From Gallaecimonas mangrovi (lineage in GTDB: Bacteria; Pseudomonadota; Gammaproteobacteria; Enterobacterales; Gallaecimonadaceae), in contig NZ_CP031416.1 of assembly GCF_003367375.1 (NCBI RefSeq), forward strand, positions 4,002,674 to 4,066,673: DNA of 64,000 nt, read 5' to 3'. Under the pieces are notes generated by a model. The model was not told the DNA's origin. It did no database searches and saw only the letters and a list, made by a program, of their open reading frames with translations. The translations under genes were made by a program, and so were the position numbers. Positions 34,014 through 43,065 of this stretch are shown piece by piece. The stretch's first letter is position 1; each line of letters starts with the position of its first letter.

Positions 34014-35234
34014 ATGTCTTCACAAAGCAGTAGTTCACCAGCCTGGATAGCTCGCGGTGATAAAGACTACATCAAGGCTGGTTTTGCCCTTTTCTTGCTG
34101 GGCTTTGCCAGTTTCTCGCTAATTTACTGTGTGCAGCCTTTGCTGCCGTCCTTTGCCAACAGCTTCGGGCTGACACCGGCGCAAAGTTCGTTGGCGCTCT
34201 CGCTCACCACTGGCCTATTAGCCTTTTCGATTATGCTGGCTGGGGCCTTTTCCCAAGCATTGGGCCGCCGGGGGCTGATGTTCTGCTCAATGCTACTGGC
34301 AGCCTTATTGAACCTGGGAGCCTCCATGGCCCCCAGTTGGCACAGTTTATTGCTGGCGCGGGCGTTGGAAGGTTTTGTACTGGGCGGCGTACCGGCAGTG
34401 GCCATGGCCTGGCTGGCCGAAGAAATTCACCCCGATCATCTAGGTAAAACCATGGGTTTGTACGTGGGCGGCACCGCCCTTGGCGCCATGATTGGCCGGG
34501 TTGGCATGGGGCTGATGACCGAGTTCACCTCCTGGCGCATAGCGCTAGGGGTACTGGGAGTGCTGTGCATTCTTTCGGCTGTTGGTTTTATTTTGTTGTT
34601 GCCGCCATCGCGCAATTTTGAAAGAAAGCCCGGTTTTAATATTGGCTTTCATCTGCAGTCATGGGGTAGTCACCTTCGTAACCTGCGCTTGGTACGGCTC
34701 TATTTTATTGGCTTTTTACTGACCAGCATTTTTGTAACGCTGTTTAACTACGCCACCTTCCGGCTGGCGGGTGCACCTTATTTTTTAAGCCCAACCCAAA
34801 TCAGCCTGATCTTTCTGGTATATGCCTTTGGGGTAGCCTCTTCTTCCATTGCCGGCCGTCTGACCGACAAACTCGGCCGTAAAGGTGCCATTGGCCTGGG
34901 CTTTTTACTGATGCTTAGCGGCACCTTACTGACGCTATTTGCCGAGTTGCCGTTGGTGGTATTGGGCGTTGTGCTGGTGACATCGGGCTTTTTTATCAGC
35001 CATTCGGTCACCAGTGGCACCGTGGGGCCCGTGGCGGGGCGTAATAAAGGCCATGCCTCGTCGCTTTACCTGCTGTTTTACTACATGGGTTCAAGCCTGA
35101 TTGGTTCTGCCGGCGGTTGGTTTTGGCTGCACGGTGGCTGGGGCGCCATTGTTGGCCTAACCGCTGGCACGGCATTGCTGGGCCTACTGACGGTAGCTAC
35201 AGTGTCAACCCGGCCGGCGCAAGTAAAAGCCTAA
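34014..35234 (+). CDS. MFS transporter, YnfM-like
   Basis: A 406-residue, 12-TM major facilitator. The first half carries LGRRGLMFCSMLL (loop 2-3 signature); the second carries GRLTDKLGRKGAIGLGF (loop 8-9 signature). The overall match is to E. coli YnfM-type drug/metabolite exporters; the substrate is unknown. Its last four bases overlap the stop of the convergent TetR gene. The ribosome site is weak and a ~290-base upstream region separates it from yceI. Pairing with TetR suggests an inducible efflux unit. Confidence 0.85.
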   Translation: MSSQSSSSPAWIARGDKDYIKAGFALFLLGFASFSLIYCVQPLLPSFANSFGLTPAQSSLALSLTTGLLAFSIMLAGAFSQALGRRGLMFCSMLLAALLNLGASMAPSWHSLLLARALEGFVLGGVPAVAMAWLAEEIHPDHLGKTMGLYVGGTALGAMIGRVGMGLMTEFTSWRIALGVLGVLCILSAVGFILLLPPSRNFERKPGFNIGFHLQSWGSHLRNLRLVRLYFIGFLLTSIFVTLFNYATFRLAGAPYFLSPTQISLIFLVYAFGVASSSIAGRLTDKLGRKGAIGLGFLLMLSGTLLTLFAELPLVVLGVVLVTSGFFISHSVTSGTVGPVAGRNKGHASSLYLLFYYMGSSLIGSAGGWFWLHGGWGAIVGLTAGTALLGLLTVATVSTRPAQVKA

Positions 35235-35878
35235 GCAGCGCTATTTTCCCGCTGTTGTAGCCCTTGCAGATAGCCGCAAAGCATATCGGCAAGGGCATCT
35301 GCATAGGTGATTAGCGCTGACTCTGTACGCGGTTTTGTTGAATACTGTTTGGCCACCGCGCCTAAGGTATCACTAATAAGGTCATTGGCGAGCTGGCGGA
35401 TGTGCGGCGCACTGTTCGGCAAGGCTTCTGCCAAAAAGCGCTCTACAATCCCCCAACTTCGGCCTTTTACCTGATGCGCCTGCGGCGCATCGCGATACAG
35501 CGGCGCCGCATCATGCAGTGCCACGCGCATCTGCGCTTCCTCACACTCAGACCGTAAAAAAGCATGCACCAAAAGCCGTAAACGCCGTAACGGCTCGGTA
35601 TTCGTGTTGCTCAATATATCCGCCAGCAAGTTAGCCGTACGCTGCCATTCATCGGTTTGCAGACGAAACAAAATCGCGGCTTTGTTAGGGAAATACTGAT
35701 AAAGCGACCCCACACTCACCCCCGCACGCTCAGCCACCCGCGCCGTGGTAAAGCGCTGAGCGCCTTCCTTTTGTAAAACCTGAATAGCCGCTTCCAAAAT
35801 ACTGGCCACCAGCTCATTGGAACGGGCCTGTTGGGGCGCTTTTCGCGAGGAAATATCGGGGCTTGGGCGATCGGTCAT
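35231..35878 (-). CDS. TetR-family regulator
   Basis: 215 residues. HTH: SILEAAIQVLQKEGAQRFTTARVAERAGVSVGSLYQYFPNKAAILFRL. The rest is a standard helical ligand domain. It is convergent with the MFS gene and divergent from the O-methyltransferase gene, and a perfect 16-bp palindrome lies between the latter two (35908-35923). It probably represses itself and the methyltransferase. Confidence 0.88.
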   Translation of the reverse strand: MTDRPSPDISSRKAPQQARSNELVASILEAAIQVLQKEGAQRFTTARVAERAGVSVGSLYQYFPNKAAILFRLQTDEWQRTANLLADILSNTNTEPLRRLRLLVHAFLRSECEEAQMRVALHDAAPLYRDAPQAHQVKGRSWGIVERFLAEALPNSAPHIRQLANDLISDTLGAVAKQYSTKPRTESALITYADALADMLCGYLQGLQQRENSAA

Positions 35879-35907
35879 CAGGGGCTTACCAATGCGAATA
35901 GAAAAAA

Positions 35908-35923
35908 ACGAATAATTATTCGT
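35908..35923. promoter_or_regulatory. 16-bp perfect palindrome, candidate TetR operator
   Basis: ACGAATAATTATTCGT is its own reverse complement. It lies 30 bases upstream of the TetR start and 51 bases before the methyltransferase start; the overlapping TATTCTAT may be a -10 for the plus-strand gene. Confidence 0.65.
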
Positions 35924-35973
35924 ATTCTATACCAGCGCTGCGCAACGCATAAAGCCTTGATTTAGGAGACCTG

Positions 35974-36627
35974 ATGAATACCTTAAAAACACTGACACCG
36001 CTGCTTGATACACTTTATGCAGAGGCAGCGGCTGTTGAATGGCCAGACGACGCTTTAGCGCTAACAGCCGAGCAGCAACAGCAGCTGATGCACAGCAAAA
36101 CCGATTACCTGGCGCTTTATAGCCGTTTAAAAGAACAGCCTTTACCGGTGGCAAGAGATACCGGGCAGCTGTTGTATATGTTGGCCCGCAGTAGCCAGGC
36201 AAACACCATTGTTGAATATGGCACTTCATTCGGCCTTTCCACGCTGCATTTAGCTGCCGCGCTAAAAGACAACGGCGGCGGTTTACTGATCACCACCGAG
36301 TTCGAATCTTCAAAAGTGATAAAAGCCCGTGCCAATCTGGTTCAAGCGGGTGTCAATGACCTGGTGCAAATTCGTGAGGGTGATGCACTGCAAACCCTGG
36401 CCACCGATCTTCCGGCAAGCATTGATTTGGTACTGCTAGACGGCGCCAAAGCGCTTTATAAGGACATTTTGGATTTATTGGCACCGCGTTTGCGGCCAGG
36501 AGCGCTAATCGTTGCTGACGACGTGCACCACTGCCCAGAATACATAACAAAGGTGCGAGACCCCGCCAGCGGCTATTTGTCTATTGCCTTACCAGACGAT
36601 GTCGAACTTACCGTGAAAACCTTTTAG
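35974..36627 (+). CDS. O-methyltransferase family 3 (catechol/caffeoyl-CoA OMT-like)
   Basis: 217 residues. The SAM-binding motif VEYGTSFGLSTLHLA is at about 80-94, an acidic partner LLITTEFESSKV, the metal-binding LLDGAK near 157, and IVADDV near 187. The family methylates a hydroxyl on aromatic or other small molecules in a Mg-dependent way; the substrate here is unknown. TTAGGAGA precedes the ATG at a normal distance. Divergent from a TetR regulator whose operator-like palindrome sits between them, suggesting response to its own substrate. Confidence 0.85.
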   Translation: MNTLKTLTPLLDTLYAEAAAVEWPDDALALTAEQQQQLMHSKTDYLALYSRLKEQPLPVARDTGQLLYMLARSSQANTIVEYGTSFGLSTLHLAAALKDNGGGLLITTEFESSKVIKARANLVQAGVNDLVQIREGDALQTLATDLPASIDLVLLDGAKALYKDILDLLAPRLRPGALIVADDVHHCPEYITKVRDPASGYLSIALPDDVELTVKTF

Positions 36628-36664
36628 CCGAGACCCGAAGCCCGCCTTTTAGCCAAGGCCGGCT

Positions 36665-37561
36665 TCACTGCCAATCCCGCTCTTTTACCACATCAACCAA
36701 GGCCCTTAGCCCCGGCGCCATGTGGCGATAGCGAGGAAAATACAGATAAAGGCCAGATTCCAAGGGGCACCAGTCATCCAGCACCATTTGTAACTGCCCT
36801 CTGGCTAATAAGGCATGGGCGTAACCTTCGGGAACATAGGCAATACCCAGCCCTTGGGCGGCGGCTTTTACCATCAAGGTGTTGTTATCAAGGGACAGCT
36901 GCCCCGGCACATCCACGGCAACCGCCTGGCCATTTTTGGCAAACTCCCAGTGGTATCGCTTGCCACTGGGTAGGCGCTGGCGAATACAGTGGTGGTGGTG
37001 AAGATCCTCTGGCACCACTGGTGCTGGGTGACTGGCAAGATACTGGGCAGAAGCAACGGCGATGAAACGCCATTTGGGCCCAAGAGGTAGAGCAACCATG
37101 TCTTTCGGCACCGCCTCACCAAGACGAATACCGGCATCAAATTGCTGCGCAACAATATCAATCAATTGCCCATTACAAACCAAATCAAGGCCAATACCCG
37201 GGTAGCGCTGCTTAAAGGTGGGTACCACCTTGTCCAGCAGATAGGCAATGGCCGCTTCGCTGCCGTTGATGCGCACTTCGCCAAAAAGATGCTGCTGGTC
37301 ATGGCCTACATCAAACAGCAGCTGCTCTAGGCCACCCAAAAGCGGCGAAAGGCCGCTCAACAAGCGGTCGCCCGCTTCGGTTAAAGACACACTGCGGGTG
37401 GTGCGGCGCAGCAATTGCACGCCCATTTTGTCTTCCAAGCCTTTCATCACATGGCTTAACGCCGAGCGGCTAACACCCAGCTGGTCAGCGGCTTTACGAA
37501 AGCTACGCTGCTGGGCGATTTCGCGAAAGGCGGTAAGTTCGTCCAAAGACGGCTGCTTCAT
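36665..37561 (-). CDS. LysR-family regulator
   Basis: 298 residues. The N-terminal HTH, LTAFREIAQQRSFRKAADQLGVSRSALSHVMKGLEDKMGVQLLRRTTRSV, is of the LysR subgroup with LLRRTTRSVSLT. It is divergent from an SDR gene (37660), so that gene is the likely target. The 98-base intergenic region contains AACAA (37577-37581) and TTGTT (37592-37596), a possible LysR site. Effector unknown. Confidence 0.88.
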   Translation of the reverse strand: MKQPSLDELTAFREIAQQRSFRKAADQLGVSRSALSHVMKGLEDKMGVQLLRRTTRSVSLTEAGDRLLSGLSPLLGGLEQLLFDVGHDQQHLFGEVRINGSEAAIAYLLDKVVPTFKQRYPGIGLDLVCNGQLIDIVAQQFDAGIRLGEAVPKDMVALPLGPKWRFIAVASAQYLASHPAPVVPEDLHHHHCIRQRLPSGKRYHWEFAKNGQAVAVDVPGQLSLDNNTLMVKAAAQGLGIAYVPEGYAHALLARGQLQMVLDDWCPLESGLYLYFPRYRHMAPGLRALVDVVKERDWQ

Positions 37562-37576
37562 TGGTGAAAATCTCTA

Positions 37577-37596
37577 AACAACTCAGCCAAATTGTT
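37577..37596. promoter_or_regulatory. Candidate LysR binding site
   Basis: AACAA and TTGTT separated by 10 bases form an imperfect dyad upstream of the SDR gene. The T-N11-A style is suggestive only. Confidence 0.3.
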
Positions 37597-37659
37597 GGCC
37601 ATTAAAGGATTAATCACCAGCCTATACAGTGGCAGCTTCTAAAGAAAGGAGTTAACGCC

Positions 37660-38487
37660 ATGAACAATAAAACCTGGTTTATTACCGGTGCTTCTTCCGG
37701 CTTGGGTTTGAAACTGACAGAAAAAGTACTGACCCGCGGTGACAAAGTATTTGCCACTGTACGCAATACGCAACCTTTAGCCGCCTTGCAAGAGGCCTAC
37801 CCGCAAGCCCTACAGTTACTGCATTTGGATCTCACCGATACCGCTAACATACGCCGGGCTGTGGATAGCGCTTTTTCAGCAGCATCCATCGATATAGTGG
37901 TCAGTAACGCCGGTTATGGTTTGTTTGGTGTGGCCGAAGCACTGACCGATGCGCAAATTAGCCGCCAGCTGGCTACCAACCTTACCGGCGCTATTCAGCT
38001 TATTCGCGCAGTATTACCGCATCTGCGGGCCCAAGGCGGTGGCCGTATCGTGCAAGTGTCTTCAGAAGGTGGGCAAGTCGCCTATCCCAACTTCAGCCTC
38101 TACCATGCCAGCAAATGGGGAATAGAGGGCTTTGTTGAAGCGGTTGCCCAGGAAGTGGCGCAATGGGGTATCGATTTTGTGATTGCCGAGCCAGGCCCAA
38201 CCGCCACGCAGTTTGCTAAAGGGTTAGATGTGGCACCGTCGTTGCCCAGTTATCAGGGCAGCAGTGCCGAAACATTCCGCCAGGCACTATTAGCGGGCAA
38301 TTTTGCCCTCAAGGGTGATACCGATAACACCATTGAAGCGATGCTAAGCGTTATTGATAAGCCAAAAGCGCCGCTGCGGGTGGCCCTTGGCAGCATTGCC
38401 TACAACAACATCCGCGCCGCTTTAACCCAACGTTTAGCCGAGCTGACACCACAAAAAAGCCTGGCTTATTCGGCCGATAAAACCTGA
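37660..38487 (+). CDS. Short-chain dehydrogenase/reductase (SDR)
   Basis: 275 residues. Cofactor motif TGASSGLG at 9-16, SNAGYG near 86, catalytic Ser in VSSEGGQ, YHASKWG (Tyr-x3-Lys) near 147-151 and PGPTATQF after it. Complete classical SDR; the substrate is unknown. AAAGGAG lies ahead of the ATG. The last 22 bases overlap the 3' end of the convergent AraC gene. A second SDR follows at 39480. Confidence 0.9.
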   Translation: MNNKTWFITGASSGLGLKLTEKVLTRGDKVFATVRNTQPLAALQEAYPQALQLLHLDLTDTANIRRAVDSAFSAASIDIVVSNAGYGLFGVAEALTDAQISRQLATNLTGAIQLIRAVLPHLRAQGGGRIVQVSSEGGQVAYPNFSLYHASKWGIEGFVEAVAQEVAQWGIDFVIAEPGPTATQFAKGLDVAPSLPSYQGSSAETFRQALLAGNFALKGDTDNTIEAMLSVIDKPKAPLRVALGSIAYNNIRAALTQRLAELTPQKSLAYSADKT

Positions 38488-39383
38488 GCGGGCAGTTTGC
38501 TAAAGGCGGAAGGGGTTTTACCCACATAACGGCTAAACGCCACACTAAAGGTGCTGGCAGAACTGTACCCGACCTGTTCTGCCACCTTGGCCACACTGCC
38601 TTGGCGCTGACTGAGCATTTTCTTGGCCAGCGCCATGCGCCAAGAGAGCAAATATTCCATGGGTGGTATCCCAAGGGCACGGCTGAAGCGCTCAAAAAAG
38701 GCCGAACGGGACAGCGCTGCCGCTTTCGCCATCTTGGCAACTGTCCAAGGCTGCTCTGGAGCTTGGTGCAATGCCTTTAAGGTATTGGCCAAGCGCTCAT
38801 CGGCCAGCCCTTTGATTAAGCCGGGTGCCGCAACTTGCTGCTGTGATGAACGCAGCGCTTCAATCAGCAGCACTTCTAAAAGCCGCTCTATCACCACCTC
38901 TTTACCTGACCTGTTGGCCAGCGCTTCATCGCGAATAAGCTGCGCCAGGGTGGTAAGCCTTGGTTGGTCGCGTACCAAAACCAGCTGGGGCAGCAGTGAC
39001 ATTAATAAAGCTTCATCTGGGGTATCGAAGTGACAATGGCCCACTAACCAAGCGGCCTCTGCGGGCAAGGTAGGGTCACCCAAGCGAAAGTAGCCATCGG
39101 CCTGGCGGCTGGGCTGACTTTCAAGTTGCACGCTATCTGATAAGCCAGGGCTGCACATAACAAACATCATGGCCGCCGGTATCAGCACAAAGTCGCCTTT
39201 GGCCAGTTGAAGCCGGGACCGGTCAGCCAGGGTAAATTCCGCGCATCCCTCCAGCATCAAACCATAATAAGTTCGGCCAAAATCGCTGCGGCTCACTCGC
39301 CACTCTCCGGCCGCTATCACCTGCTTTGAAAACGGCGTGCTGGGGCGAAGCAGACTAACCACCTCGGCAAGGGGATCGCTCAA
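38466..39383 (-). CDS. AraC-family regulator with cupin sensor domain
   Basis: 305 residues. The N-terminal half is a cupin-type (AraC N-terminal) sensor with SRSDFGRTYYGLMLEGCAEF. The C-terminal half holds two HTHs: TVAKMAKAAALSRSAFFERFSRALGI and SVAKVAEQVGYSSASTFSVAFSRYVGKTPSAF. It is divergent from the second SDR gene (39480) and overlaps the first SDR gene tail-to-tail by 22 bases. The SDR at 39480 is the likely target. Confidence 0.9.
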   Translation of the reverse strand: MSDPLAEVVSLLRPSTPFSKQVIAAGEWRVSRSDFGRTYYGLMLEGCAEFTLADRSRLQLAKGDFVLIPAAMMFVMCSPGLSDSVQLESQPSRQADGYFRLGDPTLPAEAAWLVGHCHFDTPDEALLMSLLPQLVLVRDQPRLTTLAQLIRDEALANRSGKEVVIERLLEVLLIEALRSSQQQVAAPGLIKGLADERLANTLKALHQAPEQPWTVAKMAKAAALSRSAFFERFSRALGIPPMEYLLSWRMALAKKMLSQRQGSVAKVAEQVGYSSASTFSVAFSRYVGKTPSAFSKLPAQVLSAE

Positions 39384-39479
39384 ATGGACGCTCGCTAAAA
39401 ATTTATGGACTGTTGATTGCAGTTAGTCTTACCGCAAGCCGGTATCGTTTTCAACGCTATCAACACAGGAGCACACCCC

Positions 39480-40244
39480 ATGCAAACCATACTGATCACC
39501 GGCTGCTCGTCTGGCTTTGGCCTTGAAATTGCCAAGGACTTTTTAAAAAAGGGCTGGCGGGTTATCGCTACCATGCGCAACCCGCAACAAAACCCTTTGC
39601 CGCCATCCGAAAACTTGCAGGTGTTAAAACTCGATGTCACCGATGCCAGCAATATTGCTGAGGTGGCCAAAATAGCCGGTCCCATCGATGTGCTGGTCAA
39701 CAACGCCGGCGTTGGCTTGGCAGCAGTACTCGAAGGGGTACCGATGGCAACCGTCCGTTCACTTTTTGAAAGCAACACTTTTGGGCTGATGGCGCTGACC
39801 CAAGCCTTTTTGCCGCAATTTCGCGCCCAGGGCCACGGCACCATTATTAATGTGTCCTCATCGGTGACCTTAAGGCCACTGCCAATGCTGTCGGTCTATG
39901 CCGCCACTAAAGCCGCAGTAAACATCTTTAGTGAATGCTTAGGCATGGAACTGGCGCCCTTTAATGTGCAGGTAAAACTGCTGCTGCCAGGCATGGCGCC
40001 AGAAACGACCTTTGGCCAAAACGGCATGGCAATGATGGAGCGCCAAGGTGTCAGCGTGCCAGAGGCCTACACCGATTTCGTCAGCCCTATTTTCGCCAGC
40101 TTTACCGAGCCCAAAGACGTTAGCCAGTTAACCCAGGCCAAAGATGTGGTGGCCGCAGTATGGCAGGCAATTGATGACCCCAATGGCCCGATGAAAATCC
40201 CCGCCGGGGTAGACGCCCAACAAGAGGCGGCTAGCCAACGCTAA
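39480..40244 (+). CDS. Short-chain dehydrogenase/reductase (SDR)
   Basis: 254 residues. Motifs: TGCSSGFG at 7-14, NNAGVG near 77, Ser in VSSSVTLRPLPM, YAATKAA (Tyr-x3-Lys) near 141-145. It differs clearly from the other SDR (37660), so it is not a recent duplicate. The start at 39480 follows AGGAG by 9 bases; the longer frame from 39417 is not needed. Divergent from the AraC gene. Ended by a strong hairpin. Confidence 0.9.
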   Translation: MQTILITGCSSGFGLEIAKDFLKKGWRVIATMRNPQQNPLPPSENLQVLKLDVTDASNIAEVAKIAGPIDVLVNNAGVGLAAVLEGVPMATVRSLFESNTFGLMALTQAFLPQFRAQGHGTIINVSSSVTLRPLPMLSVYAATKAAVNIFSECLGMELAPFNVQVKLLLPGMAPETTFGQNGMAMMERQGVSVPEAYTDFVSPIFASFTEPKDVSQLTQAKDVVAAVWQAIDDPNGPMKIPAGVDAQQEAASQR

Positions 40245-40246
40245 GT

Positions 40247-40277
40247 AAAAAGCCCGCATCTAGGCGGGCTTTTTTTG
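40247..40277. terminator. Terminator between SDR and glmS
   Basis: AAAAAGCCCGC/GCGGGCTTTTT hairpin, loop ATCTAG. Bidirectional in form; glmS stops at 40292 on the minus strand. Confidence 0.9.
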
Positions 40278-40291
40278 CTGATCGGGCCGAC

Positions 40292-42094
40292 TTATTCCAC
40301 CGTCACCGATTTGGCGAGATTGCGTGGCTGGTCAACGTCGGTACCTTTGATAATGGCCACGTGGTAGCTCAACAGCTGTAGCGGCAGGGTGTAGAGGATG
40401 GGGGCCAGCACTTCGTCGCAGTGCGGCACGCTCAGCACCTGCATGTTATCGGCTTTACTGATCGCCGCATCAACGTCCGCAAACACGTACAGTTCGCCGC
40501 CGCGGGCCCGCACTTCTTCGATATTGGATTTGAGCTTTTCCACCAGGTCGTTGTGGGGAGCGACCACCACAATTGGCATTTCCGCATCAATCAGCGCCAG
40601 AGGGCCGTGTTTAAGCTCGCCAGCGGCGTAGGCCTCGGCGTGGATGTAGCTAATTTCTTTGAGTTTTAAAGCCCCTTCCATGGCGATGGGGTATTGGTCG
40701 CCACGGCCCAAGAAAAGGGCATGGTTTTTCTCGGCAAAGTATTCGGCTAACGCCTCGATTTCTTTATCAAGGGTCAGGGCGCCTTCTATCAGGGCGGGCA
40801 GTTTATGCAGCGCTTGCGCTACCGCTTTAACCCGGGCGCTATCTTTACTTAGTGCGGCGGTTAACATCAGCAGTGCCGTGAGCTGGGTGGTAAAGGCTTT
40901 CGTGGAAGCCACACCAATTTCCGCACCCGCCTTGGTCATCAAGGCCATGTCTGACTCACGCACCAAGGAGGAGCCAGGCACATTGCAGATGGTAAGGGTT
41001 TTGGCATAGCCAATCTCTTTGGCTAGCCGCAGCGCGGCCAAAGTGTCAGCGGTTTCGCCGCTTTGCGAGATGGTAACCAATAAAGCGCCGGGCCGCGTGA
41101 CTGACTTGCGGTAACGAAATTCAGAGGCAATTTCGACATTGCAGCTAATACCGGCAATGTCTTCAATCCAATACCGCGCCACCATGCCGGCATGGTAACT
41201 GGTACCGCAGGCAATAATTTGGACGTGTTCGATGCCGTCTAAATTAGCCAATTCGCTCAGCTGGAAGCTATCGCCAACCAGTCGCCCTTCCAGGGTGTTG
41301 CGAATGGCAATGGGCTGTTCATGAATTTCTTTTAGCATGTAGTGGCGGTAGGGGCCTTTGTCACCGCTGTCATGCTTAAGGTCGGTCTCTTTGGCTTCCC
41401 GCACCACAGGCTTGCCACTACGATCAAAAATGCTGACCTGCTGGCGGGTCACTTCTGCCACGTCACCTTCTTCCAGAAAGGCAAACTTGCGGGTGACCGG
41501 CAGCAGCGCCAATTGGTCTGAGGCCAGAAAATTTTCACCAATACCAAAACCGATAACCAAGGGGCTACCACTGCGGGCGGCAATAAGCCGCTCGGGGTCT
41601 CGCTTGTCCATTACCACCATGCCGTAAGCACCATGCAGTTGCTTAACCGCGCTTTGCACCGCGGCCAGCAGGCTGGTGGCGGTTTTCAGCTCATGGTGCA
41701 CCAAGTGGGCGATGACTTCGGTATCGGTCTGGGAGGTAAAGACGTAGCCCTTGGCTTGCAGGTCTTGGCGCAGGCTTTCAAAGTTTTCGATGATGCCGTT
41801 ATGTACCACCGCAATAGTGTCTGCCGAAACATGGGGATGGGCATTGGCTTCTGAAGGTTCACCGTGGGTAGCCCAGCGGGTATGGGCAATACCGGTGCCA
41901 CCGGATAATGGCGTTTTAGCCAGGGCATCACTCAGCGCTTGTACTTTACCCACCCGGCGCACCCGGCCTAGCGCTTGATTATGAATAATGGCGACCCCGG
42001 CCGAGTCATAGCCGCGGTACTCTAAGCGGCGTAAGCCTTCGAGCAGAATGTCTTGCACATCCCTTTGGGCTACAGCGCCCACAATGCCACACAT
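40292..42094 (-). CDS. glmS: Glutamine:fructose-6-phosphate aminotransferase (isomerising)
   Basis: Makes glucosamine-6-phosphate, the first step of amino-sugar synthesis for peptidoglycan and LPS. About 600 residues (E. coli 609). The N-terminal Cys1 (after Met) in [13 protein letters not shown] is the glutamine amidotransferase nucleophile, with the ammonia tunnel region in [12 protein letters not shown]. The SIS domains hold [27 protein letters not shown] and [22 protein letters not shown]. It ends AKSVTVE as usual. The DeoR-type gene lies 3 bases upstream, so the pair is one operon. No GlmS-type ribozyme or GlmZ target site is evident by eye. Confidence 0.97.
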   Translation of the reverse strand: MCGIVGAVAQRDVQDILLEGLRRLEYRGYDSAGVAIIHNQALGRVRRVGKVQALSDALAKTPLSGGTGIAHTRWATHGEPSEANAHPHVSADTIAVVHNGIIENFESLRQDLQAKGYVFTSQTDTEVIAHLVHHELKTATSLLAAVQSAVKQLHGAYGMVVMDKRDPERLIAARSGSPLVIGFGIGENFLASDQLALLPVTRKFAFLEEGDVAEVTRQQVSIFDRSGKPVVREAKETDLKHDSGDKGPYRHYMLKEIHEQPIAIRNTLEGRLVGDSFQLSELANLDGIEHVQIIACGTSYHAGMVARYWIEDIAGISCNVEIASEFRYRKSVTRPGALLVTISQSGETADTLAALRLAKEIGYAKTLTICNVPGSSLVRESDMALMTKAGAEIGVASTKAFTTQLTALLMLTAALSKDSARVKAVAQALHKLPALIEGALTLDKEIEALAEYFAEKNHALFLGRGDQYPIAMEGALKLKEISYIHAEAYAAGELKHGPLALIDAEMPIVVVAPHNDLVEKLKSNIEEVRARGGELYVFADVDAAISKADNMQVLSVPHCDEVLAPILYTLPLQLLSYHVAIIKGTDVDQPRNLAKSVTVE

Positions 42095-42097
42095 AAA

Positions 42098-42871
42098 TTA
42101 CTCCTCGCTGCTCGCACAGCGCACTTGCACGCCCTGCGCTTCAATTTGTGCTTTGGCCGCCACATCAAGGCGGTCATCGGTAATTAGGGTAGAAACCGCC
42201 GCCCAGGGCAGTTCCAAATTGGGAATTTTGCGGCCCAGCTTGTCAGCTTCGGCAACCACTATCACTTCCCTGGCCACTTCACTCATTACTCGCGACAACC
42301 CCAATAACTCGTTAAAGGTGGTGGTGCCGCGTGCCGGGTCGATACCATCACAACCAATAAAAAGCTGGTCGAAATCGTAGGAACGCAACACCAGTTCGGC
42401 CACTTGCCCCTGAAAGGCTTCGGTGTGCGGATCCCAGGTGCCGCCGGTCATCAATAATGTCGGCTCATTTTCTAAATCGCGAAGTGCTTGCGCCAAGGTC
42501 AGGCTGTTGGTCATCACCACCAAGCCGCGCTTGTCATTGAGATGCGGCACCATAGCGGCGGTGGTAGACCCAAAATCCATGATGATGCGGTTATGGTCGC
42601 GAATACAGCTGGCGGCCAAGGCGCCAATGGTTTGCTTTCGCTTCGAAACTTCTACATCACTGGCGGCTTGGGTCAGCTCACTTGGCAGCGGTACAGCGCC
42701 ACCGTAACGGCGAAGCAGCAAGCCATTGCGTTCCAGCTCTGCCAAATCTTTACGAATGGTGACCTCAGAGGTGGCAAAGTAGGCCGCCAGTTGCTCTACA
42801 GAGACCTGGCCCTGCTCAGCCAACAGCTGCAATAAGGTATGGCGACGCTGAACGGTGTTTCGTTTAGCCAT
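42098..42871 (-). CDS. DeoR/GlpR-family sugar-responsive repressor
   Basis: 257 residues. N-terminal DeoR HTH (LLQLLAEQGQVSVEQLAAYFATSEVTIRKDLAELE with GLLLRRYGGA). The C-terminal sugar-phosphate sensor domain has IMDFGSTTAAM, VVMTNSL, LMTGGTW, FIGCDGIDP and VAEADKLGR. The start ATG at 42871 lies three bases after a 16-bp inverted repeat, a strong sign of autorepression. Three bases separate its stop from the glmS start, so it probably controls amino-sugar synthesis in response to an amino-sugar phosphate; the ligand is inferred. Confidence 0.92.
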   Translation of the reverse strand: MAKRNTVQRRHTLLQLLAEQGQVSVEQLAAYFATSEVTIRKDLAELERNGLLLRRYGGAVPLPSELTQAASDVEVSKRKQTIGALAASCIRDHNRIIMDFGSTTAAMVPHLNDKRGLVVMTNSLTLAQALRDLENEPTLLMTGGTWDPHTEAFQGQVAELVLRSYDFDQLFIGCDGIDPARGTTTFNELLGLSRVMSEVAREVIVVAEADKLGRKIPNLELPWAAVSTLITDDRLDVAAKAQIEAQGVQVRCASSEE

Positions 42872-42873
42872 AA

Positions 42874-42910
42874 TGATAGATTAAGTTTCGATTTGAAACT
42901 TAATCTATCA
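42874..42910. promoter_or_regulatory. 16-bp inverted repeat, operator of the DeoR-glmS operon
   Basis: Left arm 42874-42889 and right arm 42895-42910 are perfectly complementary, 16 bp each, around GATTT. It ends three bases upstream of the DeoR start, so it may act as a DNA operator and, in RNA, as a hairpin occluding the ribosome site. Confidence 0.8.
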
Positions 42911-43065
42911 GAACGAAATTTTAACGCAATAACAAAACTCAAAAGATGCGGGTTGGTTTAGTTTGAGATTAACGAACAACCGCCACAGGGCGAAAATAAG
43001 CGGCATTTTCCTTATTTATATTGCTTAAATAGAAAATACCCTTCCGCCTTCACCAAGGAAAAGAG

